Shown here: positions 20,801-30,919 of the stretch, one piece after another
Layout of the letters: each line of letters starts with the position of its first letter
Numbering within the stretch: position 1 is the stretch's first letter
From: CAWGMT01 sp963823675
GTDB lineage: Bacteria > Planctomycetota > Planctomycetia > Isosphaerales > Isosphaeraceae
Direction: 5' to 3'
Assembly: GCA_963823675.1 (NCBI GenBank)
Contig: CAWGMT010000012.1
Coordinates: 372,001 to 436,000 of the forward strand
DNA length: 64,000 nucleotides
Notes under the pieces: model-generated
The model's database searches: none
What the model saw: the letters and a program-made list of their open reading frames with translations, nothing else
Told to the model about the DNA's origin: nothing
Program-made: the position numbers and the translations under genes

Positions 20801-22976
20801 CTCGGCAACCGCACTCTGGCGCAGGACGTGACCGAAGTGCTCTGCGCTGATGTAAGCCCCGACGGCCGGCTGGTCGCCACCGGCGGCGGAGACGGCGTTC
20901 GGCTCTGGGAGGCCGAAACGGGCCGCGAACTGCCGCAGCTCAACTCCAGTGGCTGCGAGACCGTGCTGTTTCAGCCCGATGGGCAGAGCTTGATCAGTTC
21001 CGGCATTTGGGGCTTGTATCGCTGGCCGATCCGACCCGACCCGAAGCGCGGTCCAGACGCGATCTCCATCGGTCCGCCCGGCTTGCTGAGGGAAACCGCG
21101 GGCGCCGGGCGGGCCGCGGCCTGGCTGCCCGATCATCGGACACTGGCACTCGTAGACAACGCCGATGCACGCGTCCTGCTTATCGATTCGGGCCAGTCCA
21201 ACCGGGCCTGGAGCCGAGCAAGGGCCCTTCACAGCGGGGGCAATCGCCGCATGACATCCATCGCCGTCAGCCCGGACGGCCGCTGGCTGGCGGTTGGCGG
21301 CTGGAAAGAGGCTGGGGTCCGGGTCTGGGACCTGCAAGGGCTAAGGCTCGAGCGCATCTTGCGACCGAAAGAACGTTGTTGGCGACCTGGTGTTCTTCAT
21401 CGCCTTCAGCGCCGACGGCCGCTGGCTGGTTTCGAACACGCAACCCGATGGAGCCCCCAAGTCGTGCCGCTTCTGGCACGTGGGAACCTGGGAGCCCGGT
21501 TTGCGGATCGACCACGAGCGCCACGGAAACGCCAACCGAGCGCCGGCGTTCACCCGGGACGGCCGGATGATGGCCCTGGGCATCGCGCCCGATCAAGTGC
21601 TACTGGCCGATTCGGCCACCGGAGGAGAGCTGGCCCGGCTGACGACATTGCAATCGGTGACTCCGACACCGCTGGTCTTCAGCCCCGACGGCACGAAGCT
21701 GGTTGCCAGCACCAATCAAAAGACCGCGCTCGTGTGGGACCTGCGGCAGGTCCGCGACCAGCTCAGGCCGATGGGGCTAGACTGGGACGCTCCACCGTAT
21801 CCGCCTGCGGCCGCGCCCTCTGGGACGACGGCGCCCGGGGTAGCTGGGCTCGCCGCCCTCAAGGCCGGCTCGACCGCAGCTACCCGGACGCCAGAGAGCG
21901 AAAGCGCCGGGACGAAGCTGCCGGCGATCCGTTCCGTGCGGGTGATCGGCGACGTCATCGAGCCGAACGCGCGGCGTGCCGCCGAACTGGCCGAGATGAA
22001 CCGCCGGCTGGCCGCCGCCCCCGACGATGCCGAAGCCCTGATCCACCGCGGCTGGCTCTTCACCCGCGAGAAGAAGTGGCCGGGAGCGATCGCCGACCTC
22101 GAGCAGCGTCTCCGGCTGCGTCCCGGCGATGCCGACGCCTTCTGGCTCCTGGGCGAGGCGTACCAGGAAACGGGCAACCTGGCGAAAGCGCTGGCGGCCT
22201 TCAGCCGCCTGCTCGAACGAGCGCCGGAAGACCGCGACGCCCGGCTTGAGCGCGGCCTGCTCGCCTTGGCCCTCGACCAACCCGGTCTGGCCGCCGACGA
22301 TTTCAGTCGGGTCCTCGCCGCCGAGCCAGATCGGGACGGTGCGCGCTACCGCAGAGCACTCGCCTCGATCCGGCTGCGCCGCCACCGCGAGGCGCTCTTC
22401 GACCTCGACCTCCTGATCCCAAAATTCCCCGATGATTATGTGCTGTACGAGCTCCGCGGCACCGTCGGCGCAGCCCTTGGCAAAAACGATCAAGCCCGCG
22501 CCGACCGGGAGCACGCGGGCCGCTTGCTGCCCAAAGACGCGATGGCGCTCAACCGGCGAGCCTGGATTCTCGCCACCAGCCGGATCACCCAGCGCGACCC
22601 CGATCGGGCTGTCGCGCTCGCGCAGCGGGCTGTCGCACTGGCTCCCGGCCAACAGCTCACGCTGAATACGCTGGGTGTGGCCCTCTATCGCGCGGGACAG
22701 TTTGCCGAGGCGATCTCGGTGCTGAAGCGGAGCCTGACGGCGGGGAAAGGCCAGTTCGCCGCATTCGACCTGTTCTTCCTGGCGATGGCCCATCAGAAGC
22801 TGGGACACGCATCCCAGGCCCGAGACTGTTTCTACCGGGCCGTGCGCTGGTGGGGCGAGCACAAGAACCTGCCGGCGCAATATGTCCCCGAGCTGACTGG
22901 ATTCCGCGCCGAGGCCGAGGCGGCTTTGGCGGGTGCCCGCGCTGAATTGCCTGGCGAGGTGTTCGCGCCCGAGTAA
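17869..22976 (+). CDS. Ser/Thr protein kinase with WD40 and TPR domains (frameshifted)
   Basis: The N-terminus (MSTSETQDQKDREHK) contains an LREYTGRYPELADEIRELFPAVVEIE segment usual in planctomycete kinases. The kinase domain follows: GEGGMGVVYEA at about 18295, VALKVM, a long Pro/Ala-rich insert of about 150 residues, HRDIKPSN at 19042, DFGLAK at 19108 and MAPERF. A membrane helix lies near 19540-19610. WD40-type propeller repeats (FSPDGELLAAVY, SADGQLLAVGG) run to about 21750, then TPRs to the end. Frame changes occur near 18.1-18.2 kb, 18.6 kb and 21.37 kb; at the last, one extra A in CCGAAAGAAC splits ILRPK from NVVGDLVFFIAF. Once repaired it would be a single protein of about 1700 residues, translationally coupled to the upstream sigma factor. 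Confidence 0.83.
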
Positions 22977-23027
22977 CGCGGCGCGGCCTGCGTCCGCGAG
23001 GAAATCCCGAATCCGAAGACGTCGTTT

Positions 23028-23215
23028 AACCCGGAGCCAACGGCGACGGCGACCTGATGCTGAGGAGCATTGAACGCCGTCGCCGCTGGCTCCGGGTTAC
23101 CTGATGCTGAGGAGCACTGAACGCCGTCGCCGCTGGCTCCGGGTTAACCGCACGGCGACCTGATGCTGAGGAGCATTGAACGCCGTCGCCGCTGGCTCCG
23201 GGTTAACCGCACGGC
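23028..23215. repeat. tandem/inverted repeat cluster
   Basis: Three direct copies of a unit beginning CTGATGCTGAGGAGCA (at 23054, 23101 and 23160) each end in GCCGTCGCCGCTGGCTCCGG. The inverse, AACCCGGAGCCAACGGCGACGG, lies just ahead at about 23029-23050, so the block can fold into large hairpins. Spacing is 47 and 59 bases. Nothing in it looks coding. Confidence 0.75.
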
Positions 23216-23271
23216 GGCTGCGGCTCGGCCGCGCTGGGCCTACCGTGGTTGAGAATTCCCCGATTGCCAGT

Positions 23272-23741
23272 TCATTTGGGCGTACTGCTCGACGCACTTT
23301 CCTTTGCCTCAGGCACCGACTGGCGGATCGCACGCTGTAGCGATGCGACCCCGCCGTAATCGCGGTACTCATAGTATGGCCCGATCGGCCGGATGGCGGT
23401 GAAGGTCATCGGGTCCTGCCGGGCCACATCTCGCGGGTCGACGCCAAAATCGATGAATATCCGTTTCTGCAACTCCGGTGAGGCAACCGGCCATTTTCGC
23501 CCGAACGGTCCCTCAGGCATCGGGACGCCCTCGAGCTCAATCCACGATGCGGCCACCGTCCTTTTTCCGAGACAAAGCGTTCGACTAGTTCAAGTGCGAA
23601 GAACGAGGATTGGAGGTTCGTCTCGGCCTGGCGGCCGATCGTCACGCTCAGATAGACGAACCAGCATCCGCCGCCGACGATTGCGAGGAACAGCACGTAG
23701 AACCCGGACCAGATCAAAAATCGCGCCGGTGGTCGTCGCAT
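23272..23741 (-). CDS. small membrane-anchored hypothetical protein (frameshifted)
   Basis: From the ATG at 23741 the protein has a short basic start, one membrane helix (SGFYVLFLAIVGGGCWFVYL) and a soluble domain. The frame breaks near 23555: one base missing in GGCCGCATC separates FVSEKGRWP from ASWIELEGVPMPEGPFG, and the rest reads to 23272. The SEKGRWP-SW pattern recalls proteins related to prepilin-like pseudopilins, but no family is certain. A second small membrane protein gene on the same strand lies just upstream (23767-24201). Confidence 0.6.
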
Positions 23742-23766
23742 GCCTGGTACCCAGGAGAGATTGAAT

Positions 23767-24201
23767 CTACCTTGAGCCGTCACTGTCCATCGTTCTACCC
23801 CGCATCGGGGCCCTAGAGCGATGCTCCAGGTGCTTGAGCCCCTCGATCCAGGATTGCGGATCGTCACCAAAATCGCGGCCTGTCTTCATACGAAGCAGGG
23901 CGATCATCTGGCGCAAGGCATTTCGCCTGGCTCGCTCAACGACCCGGTCGAGCGGTGAGCCGGCAACCTGTTTGGTGCCCGACGGGTAATAGCTCAATGT
24001 GTAACTCAGGCAATCGGCCGCTTTGGCGGGGTCGGATCGCTCGACGTTCTCGCGCATCTGCTCAAACACGGCAGTCTGGTCATCGGCGAACCGAATCCGA
24101 ACCGCGGTGACAAAACTCTCGACGAGGCATAGTATGGCGCAGGAAATCACCAGGACGGCGCCGACCCAGATCAAGCACTGTTTGTATCGACGATTTTGCA
24201 T
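23767..24201 (-). CDS. small membrane-anchored hypothetical protein
   Basis: The 144-residue protein has one N-terminal membrane helix (LIWVGAVLVISCAILCLVESF) and a soluble helical domain containing SYTLSYYPSGTKQ, LDRVVERARRNALRQMI and KTGRDFGDDPQSWI. It is complete, with no signal cleavage site. It lies 25 bases upstream of the frameshifted membrane protein and is probably co-transcribed with it. Similar short proteins occur in planctomycetes, to my recollection, but their function is not known. Confidence 0.6.
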   Translation of the reverse strand: MQNRRYKQCLIWVGAVLVISCAILCLVESFVTAVRIRFADDQTAVFEQMRENVERSDPAKAADCLSYTLSYYPSGTKQVAGSPLDRVVERARRNALRQMIALLRMKTGRDFGDDPQSWIEGLKHLEHRSRAPMRGRTMDSDGSR

Positions 24202-24203
24202 AC

Positions 24204-24518
24204 ATGCCAGCTCAGAGCATGGTTTACGGCCGACAATCCCGATTGAAAACGCTCGCGAAAGCAGCTCTCGCCGCGGGTCTCGGCATTCTCGGCGCTTTCA
24301 TCGTTTACCTCGTTCTCCTCTGCCATCCGGGGCTGTTCTTCCGTCATGCCTTCTCACATCGCCCCATCACCCTCTATTCGGATGAGCCGATGCCCGCGTC
24401 GGCCGAACGAGTGCTCCAAGACGCGGAGAACCGCCTCCAGCGCTCACCCTTGTTTCGCGACCGGCCCCGCAGGAAGTTCCGGATTTACATCTGCAATCAA
24501 TCGCTGCGGACAAAGTAG
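24204..24518 (+). pseudogene. N-terminal fragment of a membrane-anchored hypothetical protein
   Basis: The reading frame encodes a basic start, a membrane helix (LAAGLGILGAFIVYLVLLC) and the beginning of a soluble domain (LYSDEPMPASAERVLQDAE, KFRIYICNQS), then stops abruptly. Its last 22 bases lie inside the 3' end of the converging membrane-protein gene. The original C-terminus has therefore been lost at a rearrangement joint close to 24497. It is divergent from the 23767-24201 gene, with almost no space between their starts. Confidence 0.5.
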
Positions 24519-25504
24519 CGGCGCACGTACAGCAAATATCCCAGCCAGACGGCCCCGCCCACCAGGCACATCCACGGTCCCCAGCGAGACATCGATTCGA
24601 CCAAGCCCATCTTCCGGAGCATCTCCACCTGGTCCGCCGGCATTCCGGCTTTCTCGTATAGCTCCAAAAGATCCGTCCGCGTGAAGGTGAGCACGCCATT
24701 CACGCCTCCCGCGATCCAGAGCAGCAGCGTCCCCCACCAGGCGGCCATTTGCAGCCGATAAGTGCCCCAGGCAAGATATGCCAGGACGAGCGATATCAAT
24801 AGGATCACCGCCGCGCCGGCCGCCCCGGAGAGGAAGACTCCGAACAGCGGCATCACCGGCGCGGAGACCGCTAGCCAAGACATCGACGCGACCGACAAAG
24901 CCAGGAGGATGCTCAGGGCGAGCACCGGCATCGGACAGCGGTCGGTCCAGCGGATCTTCGGATCTCGCCTCTGACAGGTCGCACGGACGGACTCGTGGTG
25001 GCAGCAGACGAGAAATACCGCCGGCAGGATGATATAGAACAAGGCCAGGAACGCACCGTTGATGATCTGCATTGCCATCATCGCTTCTGGCGGCATCTTC
25101 GCTTGCTTTGCCATCGATGCCGACATCATCGGCCCCATGAAAAACATGAACGTGACAAACGCGACCACGCCCATGAAGAGCCACATCCACGACAACACAA
25201 CAGTCAAGGCCCAGGCCCAGCGCCGGGCGAGCACCAAACCGATCCCCAGCCAGATGAACCCCACGGCCAGCAGGAGGTAGAAAACCACGGCGGGGACCAT
25301 CGTCTGCACAGTCATCGTCTGCACAGTCATCGCCTGCCCTTGCGGCGCTAGAGCCATTGGCCCCAGCGATGCGAGGGCGAGCATCATCACGGCCAACAGC
25401 CCGCAGAGACAGCCGAGCAGGACCTCAACGATGCCGACGAGCAAGAGCCTTGCGCTTCGGTCGGGATATAAAGACGTCGCGATCGGTGGTTGAGCGGTTG
25501 ACAT
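24497..25504 (-). CDS. polytopic membrane protein, hypothetical
   Basis: From the start at 25504 (MSTAQPPIATSLYPDRSARLLLV) the protein has about 335 residues and some eight hydrophobic helices in two similar halves, each with a WxWxLxxVLSW- or LAWGTYRLQMAAWWGTLLLW-like segment. Between helices lies a DLLELYEKAGMPADQVEMLRKMG stretch. Two copies of a 15-base repeat (about 25309-25338) encode MTVQTMTVQT. I recognise no transporter signature. A start at 25543 is possible but adds a non-conserved leader. Confidence 0.7.
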   Translation of the reverse strand: MSTAQPPIATSLYPDRSARLLLVGIVEVLLGCLCGLLAVMMLALASLGPMALAPQGQAMTVQTMTVQTMVPAVVFYLLLAVGFIWLGIGLVLARRWAWALTVVLSWMWLFMGVVAFVTFMFFMGPMMSASMAKQAKMPPEAMMAMQIINGAFLALFYIILPAVFLVCCHHESVRATCQRRDPKIRWTDRCPMPVLALSILLALSVASMSWLAVSAPVMPLFGVFLSGAAGAAVILLISLVLAYLAWGTYRLQMAAWWGTLLLWIAGGVNGVLTFTRTDLLELYEKAGMPADQVEMLRKMGLVESMSRWGPWMCLVGGAVWLGYLLYVRRYFVRSD

Positions 25505-25765
25505 GCCGAGGCTCCCCCAAGATACTCGTTGGCCGGACAACACCCCGGCGTTGATTGTCCTTGGAAAAACGAGCGCTTACAATCCGGTTGGATTGTGGCG
25601 TGACAAGATCGCCCAACCCACGAATAAAACTGCCGACAGTGTCGTGCGTCTGTTTCTTGGTCACGGGCGGCCATCGCGACGACAGCGACGATTCGCGTTC
25701 GTTGGGACCGAGCCGACGCGCCCTTATTACCGGAGCGGTAGTCCGAATTCCGCCGGGAGGTGGCC

Positions 25766-26485
25766 GATGATTCCGGCAGGGACCGAAGCCGACGCCTCGC
25801 GGCCGAGCCCGCTGCGGGCGCTGGGCGCGGGGCGAAGAAGGGGTTGCGCTGGACGTCCTATGTTGTCGGGCCGGTTGCCGCGGTAGCGACCGTTTTGCGG
25901 GCCTGGCCCTGACCCCGCTTGGCGTAGGGGCCGGCCGCGGCTGGGGCGTGCACGTGATCATGCTCATCGCGCCGGGCGTCTACCTTGTCTTCGCCCTCTT
26001 GGGCACCCTCCTGGGCGGGGTGGTCGGCCTGATCGCAGCGCACTTCGTGCGTTCGCGGCCGGGAGTATGCTTGGCAACCTGGTGGGCGGCGGTCAGCCGG
26101 CCGATCCGCCGTTCCCGAAGATTCACGAGCAAGACCACCGCCATCAGCACCCCACCACCGGGGGTTTTTGCGACGATGCTGGCCTTGGCTGGTCGGCGCA
26201 CCGGTGCCGGCATCGGTCGCGGCCATCGACCGAGACATTCTGCCGGCTGCGCCGTTCGACGTATTCTCAGGCCAGGCGTTCCGCATGGAGCACCGCGACG
26301 GACAGATCTTCATTTACTCGATCGGCCCAAACGGCAAGAACGAACACGGCGCCCTCGACCGGAAGACATTCCAGGAAGGGGGGCCCGACGATTTTGGCAC
26401 ATCCGGGTGGGACGTATCCTTGCGCCGAAGACCCACATCGGATCAGACACTGCGCCCGGCAAGGCACTGCGCAAAAATAACTTAG
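25766..26485 (+). pseudogene. degenerate remnant of one or two hypothetical genes
   Basis: Pieces of protein-like sequence appear in different frames. The first is TSYVVGPVAAVATVL, followed by the membrane segment VIMLIAPGVYLVFALLGTLLGGVVGLI. Then, from about 26225, comes AAIDRDILPAAPFDVFSG and FIYSIGPNGKNEHG, ending GPDDFGTSGWDV. The last part matches the C-terminal pattern (PFxG...YSVGPDGKDDGG) common in planctomycete pseudopilin-like proteins. No single frame joins them, so the locus is decayed. Confidence 0.45.
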
Positions 26486-26780
26486 CGCGCGCAAAACAAT
26501 CGATTACCGAATTCCTAACTGTGTGCGAGTGGCCGGAATGTCGAGTGCAAGAGGGAGAACCGTCGACGTCGTTCGCTTTTGCCGTCTCAGTTACTGTTCC
26601 CGACGTTAAACTACATGCGGCCGTGTTTCTCTTCCGAATTCTTTGTTTCCTTCGTTTCCTTCTGTTCGTATGATTGTCCTGCCAGGGGGAAACAAGCCCT
26701 GAACAGAAAGAAACGAAGGCAACGAAGCGTGAGAAACGGGCCTAGAGCGTCGACCCAGACGCCGAAATGTCCGAACTCTA
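26486..26780. other. intergenic
   Basis: AT-richer than the surroundings. It contains short mirror-like runs (TTCTTTGTTTCCTTCGTTTCC and related) but I see no gene. Confidence 0.4.
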
Positions 26781-27030
26781 TCAAGAGGAACACATTGCTT
26801 CGGGGTTCGGTGCCGACTTGGCGTGGCCCTCGAGGTAGAGCACGTTCGAGAGCCCGTGCCGATTCCAGCGAATCCATTTGTCGAGCGTGACCGTGCCCAG
26901 CCAGATGTCATAGTCGTCCTGCCTCGGGTCGGTGGCCGCGGTCGGATCGTGTTTCGGGTGGCGTTGTGAGAGAATCGAAAAACCGTGGGGCGAGGCTGGC
27001 GCGGTGAAAAGTTGGGCTTGACTGGGTTTG
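26781..27030 (-). pseudogene. C-terminal remnant of a DUF1559/H-X9-DG prepilin-like gene
   Basis: The minus strand reads QDDYDIWLGTVTLDKWIRWN, then NVLYLEGHAKS, then a stop at 26781. That is the tail of planctomycete prepilin-like proteins (HNGGxNVLFLDGHVKS). Upstream it continues as FSILSQRHPKHDPTAATD and QAQLFTAPASP and then loses similarity at the 168-bp repeat. No start or N-terminal methylation motif is present. Confidence 0.55.
26988..27020 (-). repeat. 33-bp sequence repeated at 63416-63448
   Basis: This 33-base stretch is identical, on the opposite strand, to 63416-63448. In both places it lies 52-65 bases from the 168-bp palindromic repeat. It encodes QAQLFTAPASP in one frame. Confidence 0.7.
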
Positions 27031-27072
27031 AGGTTCGTCCGGTTTCGATTGATGAAGCCGCCAAGCCGCCGA

Positions 27073-27240
27073 GTGTTCGGCGAGGTCTCACGACCCCGCC
27101 GGGATACCTGACCGAAGGTCTCCGGATCTCGTCATAAGCCATGTATCCAAAGGTATTTGCGCTCTCAAATGCACACTCAGACGTAAGGAGACCTTCGGTT
27201 GGGCACTCGTGCGGGGTCAGGAGACCCGCGCACAACAAGC
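27073..27240. repeat. 168-bp palindromic dispersed repeat, copy A
   Basis: About 90% identical over its whole length to 63183-63350. It is built as nested inverted repeats: an outer pair AGGTCTCACGACCCCGC / GCGGGGTCAGGAGACC and an inner pair GACCGAAGGTCTCC / GGAGACCTTCGGT(T). Such a structure fits a non-autonomous element or a conserved regulatory or RNA hairpin. Gene remnants abut it on both sides. Confidence 0.8.
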
Positions 27241-27409
27241 CTATCCAGCCGTCAGCTACAGCTATCCGGGTTGGAGCTACAGCTACCCCGCCGCCAACTT
27301 TACCGATCCGGGCTCGGGCTACGGCTATTCCGCGAGGGGCTATGGCTTTTATGGGGCTTATGGCAACCAGGCGTATGGCTCCGGCTACGGTGGCGGTTAT
27401 TCGCCCTGA
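27241..27409 (+). pseudogene. Tyr/Gly/Ser-rich C-terminal tail
   Basis: Directly after the palindromic repeat an open frame encodes YPAVSYSYPGWSYSYP, GSGYGYSARGYGFYG and YGSGYGGGYSP, then stops. The composition suggests the tail of a surface protein whose body was lost or displaced where the repeat now lies. The only ATG is inside the repeat, so independent expression is doubtful. Confidence 0.4.
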
Positions 27410-27544
27410 CGGACGAACCCGCTCGCTATTCGACGATTTTCATCGCGGCACCCGAAGTTGACGCGAATACCTGGTCGGGTTCGGACGTCAACGACATGGG
27501 GTTCTTCATCACCTTCATGGTCCACGCAGCGCAGGTCCATTCTG

Positions 27545-29090
27545 ATGCGCACCATCATCCCAGCGGTTCTCATCCTGGTCCTTCAGCTTAACTGCGCACG
27601 TGCCGACGAACAACGGACGTTCTGCGGCAAGACGGTCGAGGGATGGACGCAGGTCCTTCGCGACCAGACGGCCACATCGGCGGAGCGCCGGCAAGCGATG
27701 TCGGCGCTCGGTTGTTTCGGGCCGGAAGCCAAAGCGGCGGTTCCCGATTTGATCCGGCTCAACGCGGTCGGCGCCCTGGTCGAGATCGGATCTGGCGCCG
27801 AGGTGACGGTGCCGGTGCTGATCAAGCAATTCGTCGAAGCGGGATGTCAGCACCTTACGGGTATGGGAACGTTCGTGCGTTTCAGGAACGTGGAAGACGC
27901 CCTGACCCGGATCGGAGAACCGGCCGTGCCGGCGCTCGTGGAAGTCCTGAACGGACCAGACAAAGGAATGCGCAGTCTGCGCAGCGGCCGAACTCGCTGA
28001 GATCGGCCCCGCCGCGCGGGCTGCTGCGCCTTCGCTCATTCGGGCGATTGAGCACCCGACGCCGGACCGTGAGGGCGCGATCCTCACCGATTACGCGGTG
28101 CGAGCCCTGGGCCGAATTGGACCGGATGCCAAGGCCGCGATTCCGGCCTTGAATCACTTGCTCGATAAAGACGGCAAGAACGATCGGCACCGCGGCGACT
28201 TGGTGACGGCCCTGGCGCGGCTGGGCGCACCGCCCGTCCGGAAACTCCTCGACGTTTTTCTTGCCGAGGCTGATCAGCGCGCCTGTTATCAGCTCGCTCA
28301 ACTGGGACCGCTGGCCCGAGAAGCCGTTCCTGCACTTCGCGCGGCCTTGACGGACAAGCGGCCCCAGGCGCGATACTACGCGGCGGTCGCGCTCGCACAC
28401 ATCGACACCTCGGTGGCGGAATCCATCCCGGTATTGATCGAGGCTCTGAATCATCTTGACGACGCGGACCTCGATCTCGATTCTTTCGTTCCCGTGGCAA
28501 TCGCTCGTCTTGGGCCAAGTGCCAAGGCGGCGTTACCAGCACTGATGAGGCTCGTGAAGAGCGGCACAGAAGACACGGGAGTTTACCGAGCGCTCGCGCA
28601 GATCGATCCCGAGGGCAAGGAATGCGTCCCAGCGTTTCCCGTGCTGCGCGACACGCTGAAAGAACTACGCGAGAAATCCCGAGACTACCCAGAAGTCGTG
28701 ATTGCCCTCTATCAATTGGCGCCGGACGGAAGAGAAATCGCGGAGCGTTGGCTCGACCAAACGATGAATGAGCCGCAACTCGACACCCATTCACAGGCGC
28801 TCAAGAATCGCGCGCTCGTGCTCGCGGCCATGGGCCGGTCGAGTGTCGAGGGCGACTGCTTGACACGTCGGTACCTGGAACGAATCGATCGAATGGCTGC
28901 CGCCTTCGCGGAGGACGACTATTTCAGTTTTGACTTTCTCGAGGAGTGGTTCGACTTTCTCGGACGACTCGGCGTTGGCGCGCGGTTGGCCATCCCGCGG
29001 CTGAATGAGCTGCGCAATCACGCCAATCCTTGGGTGCGCATGTGGGCCACCGAAGCTCTCAGGCGGATCAGGCCGGAAGACGTTCGGTGA
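27545..29090 (+). CDS. exported HEAT-repeat (PBS lyase-like) protein (frameshifted)
   Basis: A signal peptide (IIPAVLILVLQLNCARA) is followed by VEGWTQVLRDQTATSAERRQAMSALG. HEAT repeats of about 40 residues follow, of the type VRALGRIGPDAKAAIPALNHLL. At least eight are visible, up to RLNELRNHANPWVRMWATEALRRI at the C-terminus. The frame breaks near 27980: one inserted C (in AGTCTGC or GGCCGAAC) separates the first 145 residues from AELAEIGPAARAAAPSL. Protein-binding scaffold, partner unknown. Confidence 0.8.
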
Positions 29091-29227
29091 TGATCGAAAT
29101 CCGCCACCTCAGGCACGCCATCGCAGCCCGACGAGCACGGTCCTGACTGCCACGCCGAGTCGGCGCGACAGGGGCGGGTGGGCCCGACGCCTTTCGTGGC
29201 CTTCCCAGCGATGGCGCACACGGAGCG

Positions 29228-30271
29228 CTACACGGCACGTGAACGAAACCACTTCCAGATGAGCCAGCAGCGCGAGACCAGCAGAATCATCGGCAGTGAA
29301 TACATGCCGACGCTCTCGAACAGGTCAGCGGGATTTCCAAAATAACTCTGGAACCTGAGGCCACAGAACAAACACAGAAATCGTAAGCCGCCCTCGACGT
29401 AATAAATGTCGCGTACTCCGCCCGTAAACGCCCGTTCCAGAATGTTGCACACGCTGCCAGCGAGCAAGAGCGCGCACGAAACCAGCCACCAGTGATCGAG
29501 CCAGCGCAGCGAGAACCGGAAACAGAGCGGTGGCAGGCCGAACAACACCACGACAAGAACAAGCGATGCACATTCCAGCCAGAGCGGCCGAGGCATATCG
29601 TGCATGTAAGACTGAATCCGCAGATTTGGCAGCAGCGCGGTTCCGGCCGCGGACGGATTGAACAACAGCGTCACCAGGCCGAAATTGAACAGGATCGCCA
29701 TGATTGCGGTCCCCAGGTAGATCGCCACGGTTTTCCACTTCGGCCTGGTCCACTCGCCGCTGTTTGTACGCTCGGATGCGCGCACGACGGCGGTGCGTGC
29801 GACGACATCATGGACGGCTTGCTTGCGCTTGTTAAGCGCGATTAACAGGTAGTCAAGGCCGAAGGTATATTCGAGCAGGAAGGATGCAACAAATCGAAGG
29901 AGCAGCCGCAGCGCGGACGGCTTCTGCGCCGTGCGCAGATCAACGATGTGCGCTGGAATGGCCATCAACCCCGGAGTCGCCGATCTCGCGAACCAGAAAA
30001 AGATCGTGGCGACGGCGGGTAGCCCGAAATAGACGGCTCCGACGAGCGGACTGTACGAGCCGGTGTCGACTTTCCGGACGGCAGAGACGTCGATGGGGCC
30101 TTCCATGATCGCCGCGATCGCCGCGACCTTCGCTTCAATGTAGCCGAGGTAGTCGGATCGTCACGCTGCCAGCACCAACAAGAATGCGACCAACTGAAAA
30201 AAGAGCGCGTCCGTGACAGCGGCCCACGCTCGCTTCCAGAATCCGACATATGCTACGCTGCCGACATCCAT
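29228..30271 (-). CDS. RDD-family membrane protein with in-frame stop
   Basis: From MDVGSVAYVGFWKRAWAAVTDALFF (start at 30271) the sequence follows the RDD pattern: a first helix with the Arg/Asp-containing start, then FGLPAVATIFFWFARSATPGLMAI, and DLRTAQKPSALRLLLRFVASFLL with NKRKQAVHDVVARTAVV. About four more helices follow. A TGA at 30161-30163 interrupts the frame after LVAFLLVLAA, and translation would continue in the same frame (YLGYIEAKVAAIAAIMEGP). It is therefore a nonsense change, not a frameshift. A start at the internal ATG (30106) would lose the first helix. Confidence 0.65.
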
Positions 30272-30457
30272 CTCGGGACTCCTTCTGGTGGCTGATTCTA
30301 TCGCGAAGGCGATTCGGCCTGATCCCCGTCGGATGCCGGTACGCACGAACTTACCGCGAATCCCCCGCGCCGCTTGACCGGGCCCTCAGTTGGCGTAACA
30401 TAAACTACCTTTATGAGTTGTCTCTGCCAATTACTCACGCCCACCAGGTCCGGTCCC

Positions 30458-30919
30458 ATGGATATCGAGATCATCGACCAACCAATCAGATTCCACTTAC
30501 ATGGTCTCTCGGCGTCCGTTGACAAACACCGCTACGGAGAGGTTGGATGCCGGATGATGGACGAGATGTGGAAAGTTGTGAAGGATGCCAAGCTCAAGAC
30601 CACCGGCATCAACCACTGGGTCTACTTTGCTGACGACCAGATGTTCGTCGGAGTTGAAGTCAGAGACGCCGAGCAGACTACAATTCCCGGGCAGTTAGAG
30701 TTGTGCGACTGCGAATTGCCACGCTACTCGAAACACGTTCACATCGGCCCGTATCATGAGCTGCCAGAGAAGTGGCGTTCCCTGAAAGCCGCCCTTTCGG
30801 GTCGTGGCGAGAGCATCACGATGCCTTCTCTGGAAGTTTACGGTCACTCTTGCGAAGGCAAGGACGAATCCCGAGCTGAAACCACGATCCTGCTCGGCCT
30901 CAAGGCGAAGAACTCTTGA
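30458..30919 (+). CDS. GyrI-like / effector-binding domain protein
   Basis: The 153-residue protein starts MDIEIIDQPIRFHLHGL. It has the pattern of stand-alone GyrI-like small-molecule-binding domains: RYGEVGCRMMDEMWKVV, GINHWVYF, MFVGVEV, the KHVHIGPYHELPEKW segment and ETTILLGL at the end. No DNA-binding domain is attached. The ligand is unknown. An in-frame ATG at 30413 would add 15 non-conserved residues. Confidence 0.6.
   Translation: MDIEIIDQPIRFHLHGLSASVDKHRYGEVGCRMMDEMWKVVKDAKLKTTGINHWVYFADDQMFVGVEVRDAEQTTIPGQLELCDCELPRYSKHVHIGPYHELPEKWRSLKAALSGRGESITMPSLEVYGHSCEGKDESRAETTILLGLKAKNS

Noticed and set aside
23028..23215. CRISPR array
   Set aside because: Only three units, spacing of 47 and 59 with no unique spacers, and no cas genes.
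30161..30163. TGA as selenocysteine in the RDD protein
   Set aside because: RDD proteins are not selenoproteins and no SECIS-like hairpin or sel gene is visible.
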